Positions 1 to 13,400 of a stretch of DNA of 64,000 bases are shown here, one piece after another. Positions within the stretch are counted from its first letter, which is position 1; each line of letters opens with the position of its first letter. The DNA is from Chlorophyllum brunneum (taxonomy: Eukaryota > Basidiomycota > Agaricomycetes > Agaricales > Agaricaceae): positions 124,001 through 188,000 of the forward strand of contig OY756144.1 of the NCBI GenBank assembly GCA_963576785.1. The letters run 5' to 3'. Under the pieces are notes generated by a model, which saw only the letters and a program-made list of their open reading frames with translations, did not search any database and was not told the origin of the DNA. The position numbers and the translations under genes were made by a program.

Positions 1-1922
1 GCAGCTCCAGAAAACAGAGCGAGTTCACAAAGACTGCGCAGAAACATGGATTCCCTGGAAGAAGGCTCTCCTGTGTAAAAGTAAGAAGAATATCCATCAC
101 TTATAAAGAATGGGAGTAGTCCGCTCCAGAGAAGTTGAAATTCCGGACCGTCACAAGTAGCAGACTTTGTGAAGTGAGAGTCAGGTGATGAATTATTCTG
201 GGATATAGACTCCAGACATGGTCAACTTGTCCCACAACTACCACTGGCGGTGCGAATTCCCGGCGATGGCGGGCCAGCTGATAGTCTTCTCTGATAGGAA
301 CAGTTTGCGCAAGTCATCATGCATCATCCCGGGTGCCATGAAGGGGAGAGTCGTGAAGCAAGGTGGAACATAGTATTCGCGAGAATTGTTTGTCTGTACT
401 TGTCCTCCATCTATCCTTGTGGGTTTTTCTCCGATCAGCCCCGTATGTACCATATTGTGGCACTGGTTCCTCCCACTTATTATGCTCTTATGTTGCTATT
501 CAGGGCACTCCGGTCCTATCTATCCTTATTATTGTTTTATATGCACATATGTCGGGTAGGACCAATCTCGGTAATTCACAAATACTATTTTTATCACACA
601 CACACAATGCAGGATTACCACGGATAGAGCAGGACGCGGGTAAGTCCGTACGCGTCCACGCAACCATCCCTTGCTCAAAGCTCAGGGATTTTATGGGTAA
701 AGGTGCAAATTCACGTACGCGCTCGCGGGTACAAAAGCCCCTGCGGTTGGGCACAAAGCAAGGCCACAAGAAAATCCGTAAAAAAAAAAAAAAACACCAA
801 GGTCTAGTTTACATCGGTCTTGCTCCAGCATCGTCAGGCCCCTCTACGTCAACCTCAGCATCGCAATACTCGGGATATCATCATACACATGCTCCATTCC
901 CCGAGGCACGTCATGTCGAAGCGCGCGGTTTGACTGAGCATCAAACCGACTGCGGTCATGAGAAAAGGTGAGCCCGCCTCGCCCCTACGTCCAACTTTTT
1001 TGATAGATGTAACCAAGAAATGGTTGATGGTACCGGGTACACGCGTCTCCAATCTTATGGACCAACAGATGGCCAGTGGTTCCAGACCATCCGGGACAGA
1101 CAAGGGTAAAGATGGGTACGCTCACCCCAACGTAGAATGAAACCGTGACAGATCGGTCGGCTCTCTGGATACCGGCCAGACTCATCTACTGTCTACTGGC
1201 TCGTCCTCAGGGTAGTCAGATATTTCGACTTGCGATCTGTAAAGGACTGGTACTAGCTGGGATTTGCATGGTTGGCTTCGGTACGGAAACAACCGGAAAC
1301 GCCGTTTGCCATCGAATACACAAATATACCTGCGAAGAACTGGTTGCTGCTGCGTCCCAGGAAGCAACGCGGCCGTTACAAGAAGCTACAAGAAGTCTCT
1401 CGTTGAATTCTCACAACTGCCTAGGCCTGCTGGTTGCATGCTTCGTTTGGCTGGGCTGATTGGAGCAGCGCGGCCGATGACGAGAATGCCATACCGAAAA
1501 GGTAATGCGTTTTTGTGGTTGTGACGGAAGATTGCTCAAAAACTCATAGCAATGCGAAAAGGCCCATCAAACTGCAGTGCTACCGGTTGGGTGTGCATAC
1601 TAGAACCAATGGGCTAGGCCCGGGTCCATGGACCGGAGAAAGAAGTTTTACACCCGTCCCCAAAGGACATCGGGGAGGATAGGCTGCCACCAGAGCGCCA
1701 TATCCTTCACCCTGAGCAAAGATGAAGTCTGTGTTATTTATGAATCGACTTAAACCAGATCATGCTTCACATGCTTGGCACTTCGCGGATGGGCGGAATC
1801 GGGGCCTGGCCGAACTGCTGATAGATCCATGATCGGGAGAGGTGACACCCACTACGGTATATATGGAAGGGAATTTTACGGTGGAGTCTTTCCCTCACCT
1901 CAACAACACACACTTCCTCATC
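1..1922. other. Window start without a supportable gene
   Basis: I see no conserved domain on either strand. A 202-codon open frame lies at 363-971 (+), but its composition is not protein-like and it crosses a run of A at 780-794. Short minus-strand frames between 855 and 1370 could be exons of an unknown gene, but they could not be joined into a recognisable protein. A TATATAT stretch near 1858 lies about 65 bp before the ATG of the next gene and may be its core promoter. Confidence 0.5.
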
Positions 1923-3963
1923 ATGTCTGCTCTCAAAGGATGGCACCCTGGAGAAATTCGCGCCCAGAAGCTGCTCGGTTGCGATGACCAAGTTGCAACA
2001 CACTTTACGTCGATCGTCGCAAACCTTCCTCCCGATCACGCTCAGTTCTATGAAATGTCCATGCCGTTCGTTCCTGTGACTACACTCGACGAACAAGGTC
2101 GACCTTGGGGATCGATCCTTGCAGGGGCAAAGGGAGAAAAGGGCTTCATGCATAACCAACAACGCTCCCGGTTGGCGGTAAAGGCACAGACCTGGAAGGG
2201 CGATCCCCTCGGAGAAAACCTACAACTATTCGGTAAAGTTGACCGCGTGATGATCTCCGGAATAGGAATCGAGTATCAAACACGCCAGAGAAATAAGTTT
2301 GCTGGTTGGATTTCAAAGATCAACCAATCAAACCATGATATCGAAATGGACCTGCTTGTCAACCAAGCTATCGGGTACGACATCTTATCTTGTTTAAATT
2401 CCAGTTCTAACGAATCCTCTAGTCACTGTCCTAAATACATCACTTCTTGGGACCTTGAACCAAGGACCGAACGCCAGCCGAAGGTCGAGTACGATCAACA
2501 CACCATGTCAGTCGAAGACAGGCTGCCGGACGATGCCATCAAGTTCATACAGTCTTGTGATACGGCATACATCGGAACGTCATATGTTGCAGCACCCGAG
2601 TACGAGGAAAAGTTCCCATCGCACGTTGCTATGAATCACCGAGGCGGAATGCCGGGATTCACTCGCGTTCGAAATGATGGCCGAACATTGGTATTACCGG
2701 ACTACACTGGTGCACCCAAACTCCCTCACGCACATCATTCCATACGCTGATTTTTTTTTTTCCACAGGCAATCATATGTTGGCATCCATGGGCAATATCG
2801 AAATCACCCCTCTAGCATCCATGACTTTTGTCAACTTTGTGACTGGCGACATTCTCTATACGACCGGAACAGCCAGGAATGTCGTAGGTTCCGAGGCGGA
2901 GGATATCATGCCCCAAACAAACGCACTCACCCTAATCCACACAAATGGTTTCACCTTTGTCCGCGACGCTCTTCCCATACGTCAGAAAGCAGGTAAAAAA
3001 CCTACCGCAAGTCCCTACAGTCCTCCTTTACAACTTCTCACCGAAGAATCCTCTGCGGATAACCTCACCCATGACGCAAGGCCCAACGCCACACTTTCTC
3101 AAATCAAATTACACGACCCTTACATCGGTACATTTACTTGGGAAACTTCCAAAGACCTGGATATACTCCCCGGTCAATCAATCATTCTCGATTGTTCCTC
3201 CTTCATCAACGCCAACGAATATCAACGCATGACATCCACCACACCTTCCCATTTCACAACCATACGAACCTGGACTGTATCTTCAGAATCCGCCGGACCT
3301 ACACGCCATTTCTCACTCACACTCCGTCATAAACCCGGAGGAGCAATGACCACCGCCCTCTTCAACGTCGCACAAAGACTTGTCCAAGATCGCAAAGAAT
3401 TCCTAGAAGACACTCGACCTCTCGGTCTCACTATGAAAGTCGCCGGAATCACAGGTCATTTCACTCTTCCCGAACCTTCTCCATCTCGACCACGTCGCAG
3501 AGACCTAGTCTGGTTCGCCGGAGGCATCGGTTTCACACCCTTCCTCAGCTTCCTCAAATCACTTCGCAACTCCGTAGAAAACGAAGACGTCAACATCCGC
3601 TTCATGCTCTCCACACGCGAAGCCAACATCCTACTCCCCCTCATCTTCAACCTCTACACCGGAACCCAATCCCTATCCGGCCAAACATCCCCCCCCAAAC
3701 CCAATCACAACATCCGCCTAATCATAGATGTCCTCCACTCCCAATTCGATCCAGCCAAAGGCGTAGTCGTTCCAGACGGAGTTGCTCTATACCAACACGC
3801 TCGAAGACTAGATGCCAATTACATCGAGAGTCAAAAACTCGATCTCATCGGTAGAGATATATTCATCTGTGGTCCAGGCGGTTACGCCAAAATGGTAGTT
3901 GCCGCTCTCGGGAAATCTGGAGTTGATCTGAATCGCGTCCGAAGGGAAGGTTTCTCTTATTAA
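1923..3963 (+). CDS. FMN split-barrel / ferredoxin-reductase-like flavoprotein fusion
   Basis: Three exons (1923-2374, 2423-2709, 2768-3963) sum to 1,935 nt, giving 644 residues. The N-terminal half resembles the pyridoxamine-5'-phosphate-oxidase-like FMN split barrel, including the segments PVTTLDEQGRPWGS and NHRGGMPGFTRV. The C-terminal half resembles an FAD/NAD(P)H ferredoxin-reductase module, with FAGGIGFTPFLSFLKSL for the nucleotide pyrophosphate and a late CGPGG motif. The family has members with a C-terminal 2Fe-2S domain; none is present here, because the protein ends soon after CGPGG. It probably passes electrons from NAD(P)H through FAD to FMN, but the substrate is unknown. I chose the ATG at 1923 because MSALKGWHPGE is a typical start; in-frame upstream codons reach 1842. 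The first intron (48 nt) is a multiple of three without a stop, so its retention would keep the frame. Confidence 0.82.
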
Positions 3964-4489
3964 TATGATTTATCAACAAGCCTTTGTTAGACCACTCTTC
4001 CTTTAGCGAGCCGCGCTAGTCGGGGACTCAATATATCGCTTTTGTATATTATAATAATACACGAAAACAATTTATTCATTAGCAGCTCAGTTCAGAACAG
4101 CCCTGCTGGCCCGAGCATCACACAGAGGTCTATCTTTCCCCAATGTGACGTCACACTAACCCTCCACTACTGATATAGTAAATGATATATGATAGGTGGA
4201 GTGTGTAGCACGCCATTCAATCAACAGCGCTTGATCCGAATGACCGGGGGGGTACTCTTAGCTTTTTTCAAGTCATCTAGTGACCCCGAGTTAAAGCCAC
4301 CTACCTGCCCATCCAGCTATGGACACTTCAGTACGCTTCCCGCTTCGAATTCCGGTTGCCAAAGTCTCAAAACAAATCCCACAACTCCCACATCACTAGT
4401 CATGTCATAATACTAAATACAAAAAAGAAATCATCACAAAAAAAATGTTCATAGTTTGTCATTACACCCTCTCTTCACCCCCAAACACA
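3964..4489. other. 3'-3' intergenic region between convergent genes
   Basis: The flavoprotein gene (+) and the transporter gene (-) converge on this stretch. It contains AT-rich sequence suited to 3' UTRs and polyadenylation (for example around 4050-4075). The short open frames look like chance. No RNA gene was seen. Confidence 0.5.
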
Positions 4490-6739
4490 TCACACCTTTT
4501 CCCCACTCTGCACCTTCTCATCCACCAATTCCGATCCAGGCCTCGACGAACTCTTCGATCCACCCTCTCCATTCCTATTATTCCCCTCATCAACCAGTTC
4601 ACCCCTCCCTCCACCTTCCTCTATCGCCGTTTTCGCTTTTTCAAAGTGATATCCATGATTCCTATTGAATTCGCGTTATTATTATTAGTAAAAGGGGGAA
4701 GGATACGTACTCGGGTCCTAGGATTGTGACGACGATAACAAAGGCGGCTACGACTCCAATAAGTATACCTTGCACCTGATGGTATGTTAAGAAAGGGCAT
4801 TCAAGAATGGGAATTGAAACTTACGGTGGCATAATCAGGTACATCCTTAGGCTGTCCATTAACAATGATCGTAGTTCGTTGTTGTTCACCACCAGCTAAT
4901 CATACTCATCACTCTTCATAATCCACTAGTAAAGATAAAAACTCACTAGCTTCAATTTGCGCCGACGCCGACGAAACCATCTACAAATCATATCAGTCTC
5001 CAATCCCAAATTCACGAAAAAACCCTCGATACTAACGTTACCAATCTGATAAGCCACACCAGGAAACGTCGCACGGAAAGCGGGAGGGGACATCTCCGCA
5101 AGCTGAATAGGGATCTAACACGCATAGATCAACACCCTTATTCCATAAACTCTTGAAACGACTTACAACACCCCAAGCTCCCTGAACACCAAACTGGATA
5201 CAAAAAGCACCAGCAGAAAGCGCACTAAACGTAGTCGGAACAATCCACAACGGAATGAACGCTACAAAAAAGTTTTGAGAAAATTTTTTTTCATTGGAAA
5301 ACGGAACAAACCTCCGATAAGCAAGACGAAAATCCTTTTTTGATTATCAGTTCACGAGAACAAATCAATGCCAAGACCACTCACACAATCGTCAACCGTC
5401 TCCCGATATACTGACTAACCCATCCAGCAACAAATCCACCACTTACATTCCATCTCATCAGTATCCCACGTTCCCCGCTAAACGGAAAAACGTTACTCAC
5501 GCAATGGCACCCTAAAAGGGGAATACAAATCAGATATGCAAATGACCGAGTAATAATGGGTTTAACTGACGCAGTTTCCAATAATAGTAGCGACGGTGGA
5601 GTCATCTGCGGAAAAGTTCTTTGAGGTTTGAAGATACGTGGGATAAAGATCCTATTTTATGTGTCAGGGGTATTCAGAAGCCGAGGTCACGTAAATCTTA
5701 CTTGAGAGCCGTGTGAAAGGAAGTTGAAGCCTTGAAAGAGTGTTCAGAAGGATTTATGTAGAAGGAAGAGAGAGGAACGTACCAGTCATGAGAAGAATAG
5801 CATAAATGCACAACAACCAATGAGCCTTCAACATTTCTTTGGTCTCATGCAAGAAAATCCTAGTCTTCTTCCCAGTGCTAAGACCCTTTTCCTTCTCCAC
5901 GGCCTTGGCCCGTATAAACACTTCCGATTCCGGCAACAACGCTCTAACCCCAGCAGCAAACAACGAAATACCCGAAGCAGTCCAGAACAAACTTCTCCAA
6001 GTCGTAGAAGTTTCGGGCACGAGTCGTAAATTGATACAAGCGGCAAGAAGATAACCAACAGCATAACCTTGTTGTAGAACCCCCGAAGCCAAACCACGAG
6101 CTTCAACGGGAAGATTTTCCAAAGCTGTTGAAGCAGCCAAACCCCAGATACCTCCCATGCCTATACCGAAAAGAGAACGGACGGCTAGGAATTGTTGGAA
6201 AGTGTTGACGAAACCGGCAGCGAGTTCGAGGATTGCGACGATGATGAGGTTGATTACTAGAGGCCATTTACGGCCGAAACGATCTGAGAGAATACCAAAG
6301 ATGACCTGTGGGGTGTGGTGAGGGCCGTGGATATGGAGAGAGAATGACAACGTACAGCTCCGACTGATCGTAAAAGTAAAGTGAGGGTGATGGCTGTTGT
6401 CTGTTGATAGAATAAGCGCCTATCGGTGCGGGCGAGCGGAGACATACGATATCATGAACGTCCTTGCCCTCAAACTGGTCAACCAACCTCCCTACACTCA
6501 GCGATACAGAGAAGAAATCAATAGCATCGCAAGTCCACGCCAGCCACCTAATAAGCGGATCCTGTGTCAGCCACCAAGGTGACATAACCCAAGGCATTGC
6601 CAAGACTGCCACACACTCACCCACAAAAGAAATGAGCCCACTGTATCCACGTCAGACCAGCCAGGACTTGAAGAAGGGGACGAGCGGCTTCACGCTGTTC
6701 GCGCTTCGGAACGAGGTTGCGCAGGAAATAGGGAGGCAT
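4490..6739 (-). CDS. JEN1: Jen1-type monocarboxylate/H+ symporter (MFS)
   Basis: A many-exon major facilitator resembling the fungal lactate/pyruvate permease Jen1. Read on the minus strand from ATG 6739: MPPYFLRNLVP; then CGWLAWTCDAIDFFSVSLSV, the family's first-helix signature, split by an intron at 6620-6548; then LTLLLRSVGA and GILSDRFGRKWP, the MFS D-R-x-G-R-(K/R) loop. Next come MGGIWGLAASTALENLPVEA, SHGSQDLYPTYLQTS, a Jen1 hallmark (the SHG-Q-D-LYPT loop), and GGFVAGWVSQYIGRRLTI, and a hydrophilic tail ending at 4490. I estimate about 560 residues and 12 helices in the plasma membrane. It probably imports lactate, pyruvate or related acids with protons; fungal homologues are usually glucose-repressed and lactate-induced. 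The start lies only about 70 bp beyond the stop of the upstream same-strand gene KRE33, so its promoter must be very short or inside that gene. Confidence 0.85.
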
Positions 6740-6809
6740 GTGGTGGAGAGGGATCAAGAGACGGTGGATGTATTACAAGGGACGTAATCGACACCCACGG
6801 GTTTGATAT

Positions 6810-9800
6810 CTAGATACTCACGCCAGCCCCATTAGCCCTGCTCCTCCGCGTCTTTCTGCCTCCATCGTCCTCTGCCTTTCTCTTGGCGTGCACCTTGACA
6901 CTCACCACTCCCCCCATCCCTGCCTCTGCCCCACCCCAATCCCCACTGATCGCATATCTACACCCCACATCAGTAAGCGAGGTGTCCCATGTCACTATAC
7001 TCACTGTCGTAAATCGATCTTCTCTCTCAACACACCCGTAGCTTCGTCCCCTGCCTCGTTAAGCTCTTCCTCCAACGCCGCACTAACATTCTTCTCCTCT
7101 CCACGCCTTACCACAGTCGGTACCCGTATCTCCGCACTAATCGCCTCTTTCTGTATATCAACAAGTCTCTTGCTCATCTTCTTGATCACTTTCCCAAAAA
7201 GCGCCAACGCTTGCGATACCGGTAATGAAAGTTCCATCTACCACCATCATGAGGGTATGCGCATAAAATAAATTAAAAACCATGCCTCGATTTCTTCAAT
7301 ACTCTTCCTCTGCAACCCAACCGCAATCAATATCGCACTCTGCACAGCCGTCAACTTCACCTCCCCACCCAACCTTTTCTGGAAATACAACCCCGCAACA
7401 ATCGGCATCAAGTCCAAAATAACATGATAGTCCAACATATGGTTCGCGTACGATTCCAAGCGCTTCAAATCAAACGGAGTGAATAGTAACGACAGTTCAG
7501 GTGCTTCTAGCACTACCGACATCGCTTAGCACAGAATTAATAAAATATCGCTGCGTACCTTTCCCTTTGTCTTCTCCTTCCTTTATTCCTGCATTAACAC
7601 CTTCCAACACGCTCAGGGCAGTCACACTCCCAAATTCCCGAAACTTGTACGACAACAACGCCAAAAACCGTTTTCGGAAATCTATCCCTTGTTATCAATC
7701 CGCAGCAACAAAAATAACATTGAAACACACCTTTGGCAAATTCACTCAACCACTCCATTTCCCCTTCCGTCGAACTATTCAATCCACGAACCATCACACA
7801 CGTATGTTCACCCGTAAGTTCACTCTGCGTCTGTCGCAAATACAAAGGCACATATCCCCCCCTTTTCCAAAACCTTATCCCTTCGGTTAACTAACCGAAA
7901 AAAAAAAACTAAATAAAACTCTTCTTACCGGAGCAATTGTGGCGTCAAACCATACGATACACCCAGATAATCTAAATTCTCGGGTTTGCGTTCTGTTAAT
8001 CGTTGGAGGAGAGGTGGCATGGCTGTTACAGCTCTTATCGTTGGTTTTTCCGTTAACAACGTTTCCGACTAAACGTACTTGGTAAGAATACACTAGAATA
8101 AGAAAGCACATACCGGATCAATGGATGTGGTAGCATCAGCATACGTTGGCTCCGGTTTACTCGATTCCTCAAGATTGAAATATTCACCACTGTAATACGA
8201 ATTCAACGCTTCTAGTGCTCTTGACCCATATCCCATCTAAACCACATCAATCCTAATAACCAATCAAACGAGGGGAAAACTCACATTGGCATAATCAGGA
8301 TGACAAGCAATCCTAACCACCCTCGCACCACTCAACATCCCAAACCTCATCTCCTGAAATTGTTGACTAACCAACCAAGGTATCATATCCCCCCCCGCTC
8401 TCATCCCCCTCCCAATCCCATCCAAAATAACACCTTTACTAATATTCCCTTCCAATGCAACTTGCACCACCACCAACGGTTCCGGTAACCCTTCTTCTTC
8501 TGTCGAGATAGGAGATAACAAGACAAAAATTTGATGAGCGGGCGCGTCGGAGATTAATTGTAAATCGTTGGGTTGGTTTTTATAATGCGAGGAAGTGTAC
8601 AGCGATATGAGTTTTTGAAGGAATAGTTCAGAAGCGGGGTGATAGCTGAACAACGTATCCCTATTCACGAAATACAATTCGCATTTCCCCGGATGTGGGC
8701 ATCCTCCCCCAGAAGTGATGGATTTAGGTAGGATAGTCGCATCGAGACATAATAACCCATTTAACCATTTTTCGATTTTGTCGTTGGGGGAGTATCTGAT
8801 TGGGGTGGATAGTTGGAGTTCGTGGAGGGTACGCGTTTTGGGTGGGGCTTTTGTTATTGGTTTTTTTAGTCCCAACGATGATGTGGAAGGATCGTCTTTT
8901 GATGTAAGAAGGCGGTGTGTGGTTTCACGAAGTTGTTGAATGAGTTTGAGAGAAAGCGAACGACCAGTGCCTTCATAACCATTGATAGTCGAAGCCATAA
9001 ACACCAAATACGGTCCAATGAGATTTCGTACAAGAGGAAGAGGTATCGCAGCTGCTTCATCAATCACCACAAGCTCAGCTTGACCAAGTACATGAGCATC
9101 TTCTGGTTGAATATACTACTCACCCTTAGCACACATCAAACACACACACAAACCATTTCAACTCACCTGAATAGTCTGTCGATGATCCCTAAACACATTA
9201 ACCCTCACAATCGCCTTATTAAACTCCGGATTCAAACTCTGCGCAATATCATAATCCAAATGTTCCTCATACCCCAACACATCCATCCCCTTAAACACAA
9301 ACTCAAACACCGTTTTCAAATTCTCCGGACTAGGACTCGTCACGAATATATTCGAATATCCATGAACCAACGCTCCTGCAATAGCTATTCCCAATGCTGC
9401 TGATTTTCCACGACCGCGACTTGCGGTTAGAGTTACTGTTGATGATAAGGTTTTTTCGGAGATGGCGTTGATGAAGGTTAGGATTGATTTGGCTTGATCG
9501 ATGGTTTTGGTTAGTTTTATCAAGTCGCCGATGGGTTTCGTTGAGGATAAAGAATCTTTGAGATGCGCGAGTTCGGATTGATTTGAATCGATTGTGGTGG
9601 TTGGTGAGGGAGGGAGTGGGGTGATATCTTTTCCTCGGGAGATGGGAAGAACGTTGAGTTCGTCATCGAGGACTAGACAATCATCACAGGATCCAAGAGA
9701 TAGTATGAATCGTTCGTTGAAACGAGCTACGACGGAATCGTGTGAGGATGTACGATATCGTGCGTGAACGTCCTTTTTGAATAAAAAGTTGAGCATATGT

Positions 9801-10425
9801 AAGAGAGGTGAAATACGAGACGGACCATAGTCATGGTGTACAATTGTTTCAAAGAAGACATTGTCTTCAATAATAACACAATCAATCCTCCACCTTCCAC
9901 AGTCTCAATCGTCCTCGCCAACAAATTCGGCGTAACAGCTTCAAAATCCTGCAAAACACACATCCCAAACGTATTCCCAAGAATCTTATGAGATTCTTTA
10001 TAATACCTAATCATACATACCATTAGTATTTCTCTAAAAACAATGATAAGAAAAACATACGTGTATCGGATATCAGTGACGGTGACGAAAATTTCAAAAG
10101 GATTTTGTTCATTCGGTTCTCGAATTCCACGTTTCACATCTCGTTTGATTTTAGCTTCTCGTTTCTTCCTATGAGTCGTGAACCCCAGTTCCTTTTTATA
10201 ACACCACAACAAAGATGGTCTCGAAGATACCCGAGCTTGCGAAACTAGATAATGTAAATTCACAATCTACAAACAACACCTTCAGTTGTTTCGATATGAT
10301 ACGACGAATTGGGTATTTACCTGGTCTCGACCTTTGTCACCGACGAGAACGATGAAAGACCGATGATTCTTTTTGACATTGTTGTTGATGAGGATTGGTA
10401 TTCGAGGATCAAGCTGTTTGCGCAT
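6810..10425 (-). CDS. KRE33: RNA cytidine acetyltransferase (Kre33/NAT10)
   Basis: The encoded protein matches the Kre33/NAT10 family over its whole length. It starts at ATG 10425 with MRKQLDPRIP, followed by GDKGRDQ-IVNLHYLV and KKELGFTTHRKKREAKIK. Further on are the segments GNTFGMCVLQDFEAVTPNLL and ARTIETVEGG, the P-loop TASRGRGKSAALG (about 9410), the helicase-like VIDEAAAIPLPLVRNL, a GNAT acetyltransferase region (about 8260-8700) and a C-terminal tRNA-binding region (AVQSAILIAVGLQRKSIEEI, LSLPVSQALALFGKV). The enzyme forms N4-acetylcytidine in 18S rRNA and some tRNAs, using acetyl-CoA and ATP, and acts in nucleolar ribosome assembly. About ten short introns interrupt it. The tail is basic (AKRKAEDDGGRKTRRSR), as in the family. 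The last codons run through a GTGAGT that looks like a splice donor, but no good acceptor follows, so I end the gene at the TAG at 6810-6812. Confidence 0.93.
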
Positions 10426-13400
10426 CGTCGTCGTCTCGCAAGTCCCTCCCCATCAATTTCTCATCTCAAATTTTGTCATATTTCTCACGGTCATGTATCC
10501 AGCCCAAATTCCATGATTAACCTGACCTTCGGAAACGAGTATTATTTCATCAAGCTCTCCTGTAACAGGGCAATTCATGGCAAACTAAGAATTCCCTCAA
10601 AAAACCCTTGAGAGGGTGGATGAATACGAAATGAAGGAGTTACCACTCACTTCATTGATCCAACCCCGTCTCACCATGTCATCTGCATGATTCGCAGTTC
10701 ATCCAAAAAAAAAATACAAGTTACTAATACCGACACCTACTAAGTATTGATAACACATCTTCCCAGCGATAATCCGATGAAATAGGACCATTTATTTGTT
10801 AAAGCGGCCTACAGATGATCTTACCTCCGCGGTATTATTCGTCTCACATCATATCTCATCTTGGAGCCCGAGGAGATGTGGAACTAGACCCGACATTGGT
10901 CCATGGCATACGGTGTCTTCAACACCAGATCTGATTGACAAAAAAAAAAAAAAAGTCTATACTTGTCTACACTCATTCACAACTTGATAGTTCCCGATTG
11001 GAGTCTTGCGCCACAACACTTGGAGATATCCTTACCCTGTATCAAGGGAAACCATAACCGTGACATTTTTGAGCCTGTTTTATCAACTAGGATGCACATG
11101 TACTCTATGTCTGCATCACCCCCCAACACTCCGAGGAATTTATAGATCATTGCTATTCTTGTTTTACCAACGCAAGTCCTCTTACCAATGACTTTTCGGG
11201 GAAAAGTGCCACGAGGTAATAGCTCAGTGATCAAAGTCAATAGCGGATTGGGGTTGGGGAGTTCGATGTAGAAAAGTATTTTTTGAATGCCGTGAATGTT
11301 TTTTATTGTGTATCCCCGAACCTCCGAGGTTTGTAAAGGTTTTCCAGATGCACAGTTTTATAAATACTCTGACGTCTTCTTTGCAGATCATCAACACGCA
11401 TTTCATATTAACATCTATAACGTAGCGATATGAAAAAATTGAGCCGGCGGATGGACTTGGAAGCATTATGAAACAGGGTGGTCGTACGACTACGTACTAA
11501 AACTCGTGTCAAACACCCACCTCGCAGCTAGCAAACTAGCTACACTCAAAAAACACTTCGAAATCTACAACTCGAATCAGAAGGTGTGTGTATTCCATCA
11601 ACATCTAGACCACACGGTAAACCCGGTTGTCTCGCGACGGAGTTAAGTTCCATGCGTATGATTTGCTTCCCGGTGATACACAAACCACTACATAAAATTC
11701 ACCCTCATTAACTATCAAAACGCGGTCGTTCGATCTGAAACGAAGTGCTAAACACTCATTTCAAGTCTGCGGCTCGTGGTTACTTGCAGTTTACCACTAC
11801 TCTATTTTCTATATTCTTGACTACTTGGCACCGCGTAATTATTTTCTTTCTGGTCCATACATCGTATGGATGGAACTATCAATCACTGTACTTAGCCGTG
11901 ACATACCGCCGCTCTACACATCAATCAAAAGCCAAAAGGAACTCTTGCGTTAATTAGTATTATCTTTGACAATAATCTAGTCTGCGGGCAAAGAGAGATG
12001 ATCACCGTTAACGTCCTCGTGCCCCTAATTGAGTAGGGACTACACCCTGAACTCTGATAGACAGCGACGTATTTTTTTACCATTCTGGGAACTCACATAC
12101 CTCTGAGGGTTTTTAGTAAAACCTAAAACCCTCAAACCCTCTCAGCCTAAACCGCCATTGGGTCACCCGCACGACGATTTTTTTTAAAAAAAAGCCTCAT
12201 CACACATAGGACCCTAGTGATTTTCGTAAAGTTATCCACATATGATGAACCATCGCCGACACCTTTTCTGCGAGATGGTGAAATGTATAATTGTTGAATA
12301 TCAATTCTCAGGAACAAAAGGAGACGAAGAATCCCTTTTTTACTAATTCAATGAGTTGAATATGCTTATAACCGGGTTTCTTGATGTTGATGTAAAGTTT
12401 CGATATGTGATAAGCTGCACCGGGTAGATGGCTCATAGCGGGTGATTTCAAGGCCCGGAAAATACATGTTTAGACTCGAAAGCCCCTATGGGGTGTAACG
12501 ATGTATGAGCTTGTAGCGGTGCGTCAAAGAAGCGTTGTATTTTTTCAACAGCTGTAATATCTGAATGAACTGCCATCTAATCAAATTGACACTGAGATGA
12601 ATACTTATTTAAGCGAGATGTTATTTACGACGAGCTGGGATGGATCTCGACACAAGCGGTCCTCCCTCCCTGGATGATTGTGGGGATGATGTATAATCAG
12701 CTCATTTTTCGTTTCAGGGTAACGAGGTAGACTGCGGAGAGAACGATTTGTTGAAGGAGAGAGGGGGGGTTAAGGGGTGTTTATGACGGTCCTGTAATTA
12801 TGGTGATCGATGTGTCGTACTCTGGACCAGGCGAGATAGATGATGATGAACAAGTTTTGCCAGGGTTTTGCTTGACTTAGGTGGATCAGCTAGTTGCAAT
12901 CAGAATCGACCCTTTGTCCGGAGACGGTCTTCTTCACCGAGGGTTGGATATCCTATGATGAAATAGTGACGATCGTCAAATGTGGTGACGCGGTGGATAC
13001 TAATAAGCGCTCGTTGTCGGTTTAGAAACACGATACGAACGATGTTAACAGAAAACCAGAAAGCTTTGGACTAACCAGAATGACGTAATCATCGGATGAG
13101 ACAAAGAGCTTCACGTACATGCTATCGTCCGTCTGAGCTCATCGGAGCCGAAATTTCAGACTGCTGAGAGATTGGTGATTCGTTAGGGGCGATGAATAGA
13201 TAATTCAGACTCTCAGGATCAAGCACCAAGAAGATTGAAACTCTTGGTATGGGAATGGTGAATCTCGGATTTAGTTCCTGGAGACCGTGTGGTAGGCAGA
13301 TGTTGCATCAGAAAGATAGGGTCCATGTTTGGGACATGGATTACAAAAACCAGTGCTCGAGATGAAGATTGCGGATCTTGTGATGAGCAGGAGAGAATAC

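Noticed and set aside
363..971. 202-codon open frame near the window start
   Set aside because: No motif, a low-complexity A run inside, and many equally open overlapping frames; not supportable as a gene.
12110..12160. Telomere-like ACCCTCAAACCCTC repeats
   Set aside because: Not a regular array of the fungal telomere unit; only a few irregular C-rich words.
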